Origin: Caldisericaceae bacterium
Lineage (GTDB): Bacteria; Calditrichota; Calditrichia; Calditrichales; Calditrichaceae
DNA: 19,812 nt
Assembly (NCBI GenBank): GCA_021160885.1
Contig: JAGHBR010000407.1
Location: 1-19,812, forward strand
Direction: 5' to 3'
The first letter of the stretch is position 1, and each line of letters begins with the position of its first letter. The notes beneath the pieces were generated by a model, which made no database searches, was not told the DNA's origin, and saw only the letters and a program-made list of their open reading frames with translations. This document shows, piece after piece, positions 16,350 to 19,812 of this stretch. Both the position numbers and the translations under genes were made by a program.

Positions 16350-18212
16350 ATGAAACCGATGTTCATGAATAATCAAAATCAAATAGTGATTAAATTTCTA
16401 TTTTTAATCTTGCTATTGACCTATGGGCTGCCTTTAACCATTAAAGGGCAGGACCTACAAATTCGTTCGTACGTTTCTAAAAACAAGGTAGGCCTTGACG
16501 AAAACTTTACCTATTCCATAGAAGTTTCCGGTAAAACTACATCCTTGCCCGATCCTCAGGCGCCTGATTTTGCAGATTTTTACGTCCTTTCCGGGCCCAA
16601 TACTTCGACCAGCATTCAGTTTGTCAATGGACGCATGTCAGCCACCAAAGTCCACACCTATTATTTGCAGCCCAAAAAGAAAGGCCAGTTGAAAATTCCA
16701 CCGGCTTTGTTAAACTTCAAAGGGAAAGTACTCAAAAGCAATGCCATCACCATCACCGTGGTCGATCAAGATCAAACCAGCCCCCGGGCAAAAGCGCCAC
16801 AAAAAAAGGCCCCCAAAAGAAGAACCGACCAGGATTTGATCGGGCAAAGCATCTACCTGAAAACCGAGGTTTCAAAACGAAAGGCCTTTGTTGGTGAACA
16901 GATTATTGTGGCCTACAAACTCTATTTCAGAGTTAATGTTAGCGGCTACGATTTTCAAAAGCTGCCTTCCAATCCCGGCTTTTGGACCGAGGAATTTGAA
17001 ATGCCGGGGCAGCCGACGATCAGCACCGAAATCGTAAACGGTTTAAATTACAATGTGGCCACCATTCGGAAAATTGCGATCTTTCCCACGCAAAGTGGTG
17101 AGCTAACCCTGGAACCGATCTCTGTGTTGGTGGAGGCGCGTGTGCAGCGCCGGTCACGTAGCATTTTCGACAGTTTTTTCGATGATCCCTTTGGCAGAGT
17201 CATCCAGAAAACGATCAGCAGTAAACCGATTAAAATTACAGCGCTGGATTTACCACAAGAGGGAAGGCCAGCCGATTTTAGCGGGGCTGTGGGCAAATTC
17301 GATTTTGATGTAAAAATCGATAAAAATCAGGTTAAAACCAACGATGCGGTTTCGTTAAAAATCAATATTTCCGGGCAGGGCAACATTAAAATGGTGAACA
17401 TACCGGATGTGATTGTACCGCCGGATATTGAAAAATACGATCCCAAAATCAAAACCCAGCTTGACAACGTGGGGGCGGCTATTCGCGGCAAAAAAACGGC
17501 AGAAGTGATTTTGATTCCCCGTGTACCAGGCGACTTTTTAATCAAACCGTTAACCTTCAGCTATTTTGATCCGCAGTTGAAAAAGTACGTCACCTTAAAA
17601 AGTAAAGCGATTCCTTTGCATGTGACCGGTACGCAAAGTGTGGCTTTAAATCAACCCATCGGTGGGAGTTCACTGGATCAGCGTTACGTTGATTTGATCG
17701 GCAAAGACATTCGCTTCATTAAAGAGTTTAGTGAATTCAGGCCAATCGGCTACAAAATTTACCGGACTTTTAAGTTTTGGGGCATGCTGGGCTTTGGCTT
17801 CCTCTTTTTAATAGTGTTTGTGCTGGTGAATGATTACCAGGCCAGAATCAGTGGCGACGAACGCTTGCTGCGCAGTCGTAAAGCCGGCCGCATGGCCTCT
17901 AAGCAACTTTCCCGAGCGCACGATTTGTTAAAAACCGGCGACTACGATCAATTCTACAAAGCTGTGAGCAACGCGCTCCAAGGCTTTGTGCGCGACAGGC
18001 TGAACATCGATTTGAGTGATTTTAGTACGCCTAATGTGCGCAAACATTTAGCGGAAAGAAAGATTGAATCACAGGTTGTGGAAGAATACATCAACGTGCT
18101 TGAAGAAGCAGACTTCAGACAATTTGCCAATATTCCGGATTCGGAAGAGGAACGACGTAAATTCTATGAGCGGGCGAAAAAGGTATTAACCAGTTTAGAG
18201 AAGTGGATATGA
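16350..18212 (+). CDS. batD: BatD, oxygen-tolerance family membrane protein
   Basis: 620 residues, normal BatD length. It has a signal sequence (helix about 13-29, cleavage near IKGQ). Tandem Ig-like periplasmic domains follow: DLQIRSYVSKNKVGLDENFTY at the start, IYLKTEVSKRKAFVGEQIIV from 168, and FDFDVKIDKNQVKTNDAVSL from 317. The conserved IGKDIRFIKE motif (450-459) precedes a transmembrane helix (about 476-494). The cytosolic C-terminal module (about 515-618) contains DYDQFYKAVSNALQGFV and EADFRQFANIP, resembling the modules of the proteins at 2954 and 7021. The ATG lies five bases after the previous stop; other in-frame ATGs at 16359 and 16365 are possible starts. It is likely the scaffold joining periplasmic Bat proteins to the VWA/MoxR side. 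Confidence 0.93.
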   Translation: MKPMFMNNQNQIVIKFLFLILLLTYGLPLTIKGQDLQIRSYVSKNKVGLDENFTYSIEVSGKTTSLPDPQAPDFADFYVLSGPNTSTSIQFVNGRMSATKVHTYYLQPKKKGQLKIPPALLNFKGKVLKSNAITITVVDQDQTSPRAKAPQKKAPKRRTDQDLIGQSIYLKTEVSKRKAFVGEQIIVAYKLYFRVNVSGYDFQKLPSNPGFWTEEFEMPGQPTISTEIVNGLNYNVATIRKIAIFPTQSGELTLEPISVLVEARVQRRSRSIFDSFFDDPFGRVIQKTISSKPIKITALDLPQEGRPADFSGAVGKFDFDVKIDKNQVKTNDAVSLKINISGQGNIKMVNIPDVIVPPDIEKYDPKIKTQLDNVGAAIRGKKTAEVILIPRVPGDFLIKPLTFSYFDPQLKKYVTLKSKAIPLHVTGTQSVALNQPIGGSSLDQRYVDLIGKDIRFIKEFSEFRPIGYKIYRTFKFWGMLGFGFLFLIVFVLVNDYQARISGDERLLRSRKAGRMASKQLSRAHDLLKTGDYDQFYKAVSNALQGFVRDRLNIDLSDFSTPNVRKHLAERKIESQVVEEYINVLEEADFRQFANIPDSEEERRKFYERAKKVLTSLEKWI

Positions 18213-18982
18213 TACGCTTAAAATCTTGTTTTAAAACGGGGCTGTTGTTGATTTTGTTGGTTGCGATGGGGCAGGCGCAGCCTCAGGAAGTAGAACATTT
18301 ATTCCGCCAGGGCAATACAGCATTTCAACAGGGCAACTACCAGCAGGCCATTGAATTTTACCAAAAAATTTTAGATGCCGGTTACGAAAGCGGCGAACTG
18401 TACTACAATTTGGGCAATGCTTATTTTAAGACTAATCAGCTGGGCAAAGCGCGACTGTTTTATGAACGGGCTCAACGTCTGATGCCGGATGATGAAGCGC
18501 TGAAAGAAAACCTATTGATTTTGCAAAGTCGTTTAATTGACAAAATCAAAAAACCGCCGCGTTTCTTTTTAAGCGTCTGGTTGGAATCGCTGTTAAAGGC
18601 TTTTTCTCTTAATGTACTGGCCTGGTTGCTGATCGCATTTTTCTGGTTGACGGTTCTGAGTCTGGCCTTCTATTTGTACTGGAAGAAACAGAGAAAACAG
18701 GAGCGGGGAAAACCATTAGTGCTGCTCAGTTTGCTCTTGCTGCTTTTTAGTGGCGTTTTATTTACCGATAAAGCATATCGTTTTGAAAATGAAAAATATG
18801 GCGTTATATTAAAGCCAACGGTAACGGTATTTTCCGAACCACGAGATCAATCGACCGAAATTTTTGTGATTCACGAAGGCACCAAGGTGATGATTTTAAG
18901 AACAAGTCATGAATGGTTTGAAATTAAATTAGAGGATGGAAAAACAGGATGGGTACCGCAAAATACATTAGAAATTATTTGA
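18209..18982 (+). CDS. batE: BatE, TPR and SH3b protein
   Basis: 257 residues from ATG 18209. That start makes an ATGA overlap with the batD stop and is preferred over an in-frame GTG six bases earlier. A signal segment ends at GQA (residue 23). TPRs occupy about 28-95 (LFRQGNTAFQQGNYQQAIEFY; YYNLGNAYFKTNQLGKARLFY). Two membrane helices lie at about 135-157 and 168-186. A C-terminal bacterial SH3 domain (about 197-256) carries KPTVTVFSEP and GKTGWVPQN. Both the TPR and SH3b regions should be periplasmic, and the SH3b domain may contact the cell wall. This TPR-TM-TM-SH3b layout is that of BatE. The next gene starts inside it. Confidence 0.92.
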   Translation: MIRLKSCFKTGLLLILLVAMGQAQPQEVEHLFRQGNTAFQQGNYQQAIEFYQKILDAGYESGELYYNLGNAYFKTNQLGKARLFYERAQRLMPDDEALKENLLILQSRLIDKIKKPPRFFLSVWLESLLKAFSLNVLAWLLIAFFWLTVLSLAFYLYWKKQRKQERGKPLVLLSLLLLLFSGVLFTDKAYRFENEKYGVILKPTVTVFSEPRDQSTEIFVIHEGTKVMILRTSHEWFEIKLEDGKTGWVPQNTLEII

Positions 18983-19539
18983 AATATTTGCTTGTTTTGA
19001 CGATTTTTGCCGTGAGTCTGGCGCTTTTTTCTGGATGTGCCGCGGCTAAAAAGCAAGTGACACCAGCTTCCGAAGAAACGGTTGATCAGCCCCAGGCAGA
19101 GAGCCAGTTTGATGAATCGTTCGATCCCCTCAGTTTGGATGATGATGACATCGTCATTAAACGCACCCATGCCATGGAAGGAATTTCAAATCAGCCCATG
19201 GAATCTTTAACCTTCCAGCCTGCAAACAGAGAGCAAAATACCGAGTCTATTCCGGATTCGTTGATCATTTACCAGGAAGCAGATGGCTTTAGAGTACAGA
19301 TTTTTGCCGGGCGTAATGTTGAAACCGCAACAATGACTAAAACAAAAGCCCTGGCCGATTTTGAACCTTACAAACAAAAAGTCTATTTTATTTTTGAAGC
19401 GCCTTTTTACAAGATTCGCATAGGGGATTTTACGGATCGGAACAAAGCCGAAAAAGCCCGCGAATTAGCACGCAAACTGGGCTACCGCGAAGCCTTTGTG
19501 GTAAAAAGCAAAGTACGCGTACCGCAAAACATAGAATAA
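18949..19539 (+). CDS. SPOR-domain lipoprotein
   Basis: 196 residues. It starts at ATG 18949 inside batE, a 34-base overlap in another frame; this start supplies a positively charged segment (TAKYIRNYLK) before the hydrophobic core. The lipobox is LFSGC, lipidated Cys30, with Ala at +2 suggesting outer-membrane sorting. An acidic, low-complexity linker (about 41-110) leads to a SPOR domain at 113-188 (GFRVQIFAGRN, FYKIRIGDFTDRNKAEKA). SPOR domains bind peptidoglycan stripped of stem peptides, often at division sites. It is the last gene of the batA-to-end run and probably tethers the complex to the wall. The full overlap could mean strong translational coupling to batE. Confidence 0.88.
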   Translation: MGTAKYIRNYLKYLLVLTIFAVSLALFSGCAAAKKQVTPASEETVDQPQAESQFDESFDPLSLDDDDIVIKRTHAMEGISNQPMESLTFQPANREQNTESIPDSLIIYQEADGFRVQIFAGRNVETATMTKTKALADFEPYKQKVYFIFEAPFYKIRIGDFTDRNKAEKARELARKLGYREAFVVKSKVRVPQNIE

Positions 19540-19771
19540 ACCGTAGCTGGTGTCTGGACAACCTGGCTTAAAGTCAAACTATTATTGATTTTTCATTACC
19601 TTCATGCCGCAAGTTGCTAGACAATTTTTCATTGCTTGCGAAATGTTGGGAAATATTTAAGCTGCAGTAAAATTTACCATATTTGTTGATTTAGAAATAC
19701 CATTTGCTTAGTTGGTTTCAAATCAACAGCTTGTGAAGCAGCCATTTGAATTTTAAAAATCGGAAGAAAAA

Positions 19772-19807
19772 TTGACATATTGCAAAGGCGAAATATAGTT
19801 CGCCTTT
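19772..19807 (+). promoter_or_regulatory. Candidate promoter overlapping a palindrome at the right edge
   Basis: TTGACA (19772-19777) is followed after 16 bases by TATAGT (19794-19799), a good vegetative promoter match. A perfect 9-bp inverted repeat AAAGGCGAA/TTCGCCTTT (19784-19792 and 19799-19807, 6-base loop) covers the spacer end, the -10 box and the expected transcription start. It could be an operator for a repressor. The gene it would serve lies outside the window. The hairpin alone might instead be a weak terminator. The remaining tail, 19540-19771, holds nothing I can identify. Confidence 0.4.
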
Positions 19808-19812
19808 ACTTC

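Noticed and set aside
16125..16382. Cys-rich minus-strand frame
   Set aside because: The cysteines and leucines are the reverse-complement reading of the glutamine codon tract.

Overview
The window looks like chromosomal DNA from a Gram-negative bacterium with an outer membrane. It encodes several lipobox lipoproteins, a SurA-like periplasmic protein, a SPOR-domain lipoprotein and a full Bat ('Bacteroides aerotolerance') gene set next to GldA/GldF/GldG-like genes. This mix points to the FCB assemblage, for example Calditrichota, Ignavibacteria or Bacteroidota. A Caldithrix-like organism is my best guess, but that is an inference from gene content, not a database match.

Layout. (1) Positions 1-574, minus strand: an arsenate-reductase gene (arsC, thioredoxin-coupled type) overlapping the start of a small thioredoxin-like CXXC protein that runs off the left edge. 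(2) Positions 575-2347: an accessory island between arsC and the Bat locus. It holds a 204-bp MITE-like insertion (13-bp perfect terminal inverted repeats, 5-bp target duplication) and an IS630-family element. The IS transposase is broken by an in-frame TGA and also needs a -1 frameshift at a run of eight A. (3) Positions 2511-3862, plus strand: a TPR lipoprotein and a short BatD-like membrane protein. (4) Positions 4048-11373, plus strand, tightly spaced: MoxR ATPase, DUF58 protein, a TPR/SurA-N lipoprotein without a parvulin domain, a second BatD-like protein, then a three-gene ABC transporter resembling GldA, GldF and GldG. A strong hairpin terminator follows at 11376-11410. (5) Positions 11457-12845: a DUF4340 protein with three internal repeats. 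(6) Positions 13108-19539, plus strand: BatA, BatB, a TPR protein, a Q-rich BatC-like protein, BatD, BatE and a SPOR lipoprotein. Most of these overlap or nearly touch, which implies translational coupling. (7) The last 273 bases are non-coding and end in a promoter-like sequence overlapping a palindrome.

How the genes may work together. MoxR AAA+ ATPases act on proteins with von Willebrand A (VWA) domains. Here the likely clients are the DUF58 protein and the two membrane-anchored BatA/BatB proteins, whose MIDAS loops are intact. Three BatD-like proteins put an Ig-like region in the periplasm and share a similar cytosolic C-terminal module, so they could link cell-surface events to the MoxR/VWA machinery. 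The TPR, BatC-like, BatE, SurA-like and SPOR proteins would provide periplasmic or envelope scaffolding. The GldAFG-like transporter and DUF4340 protein sit inside the same gene run, suggesting one envelope-maintenance or export apparatus. That functional link is inferred from gene order only. No RNA genes or CRISPR arrays were seen.
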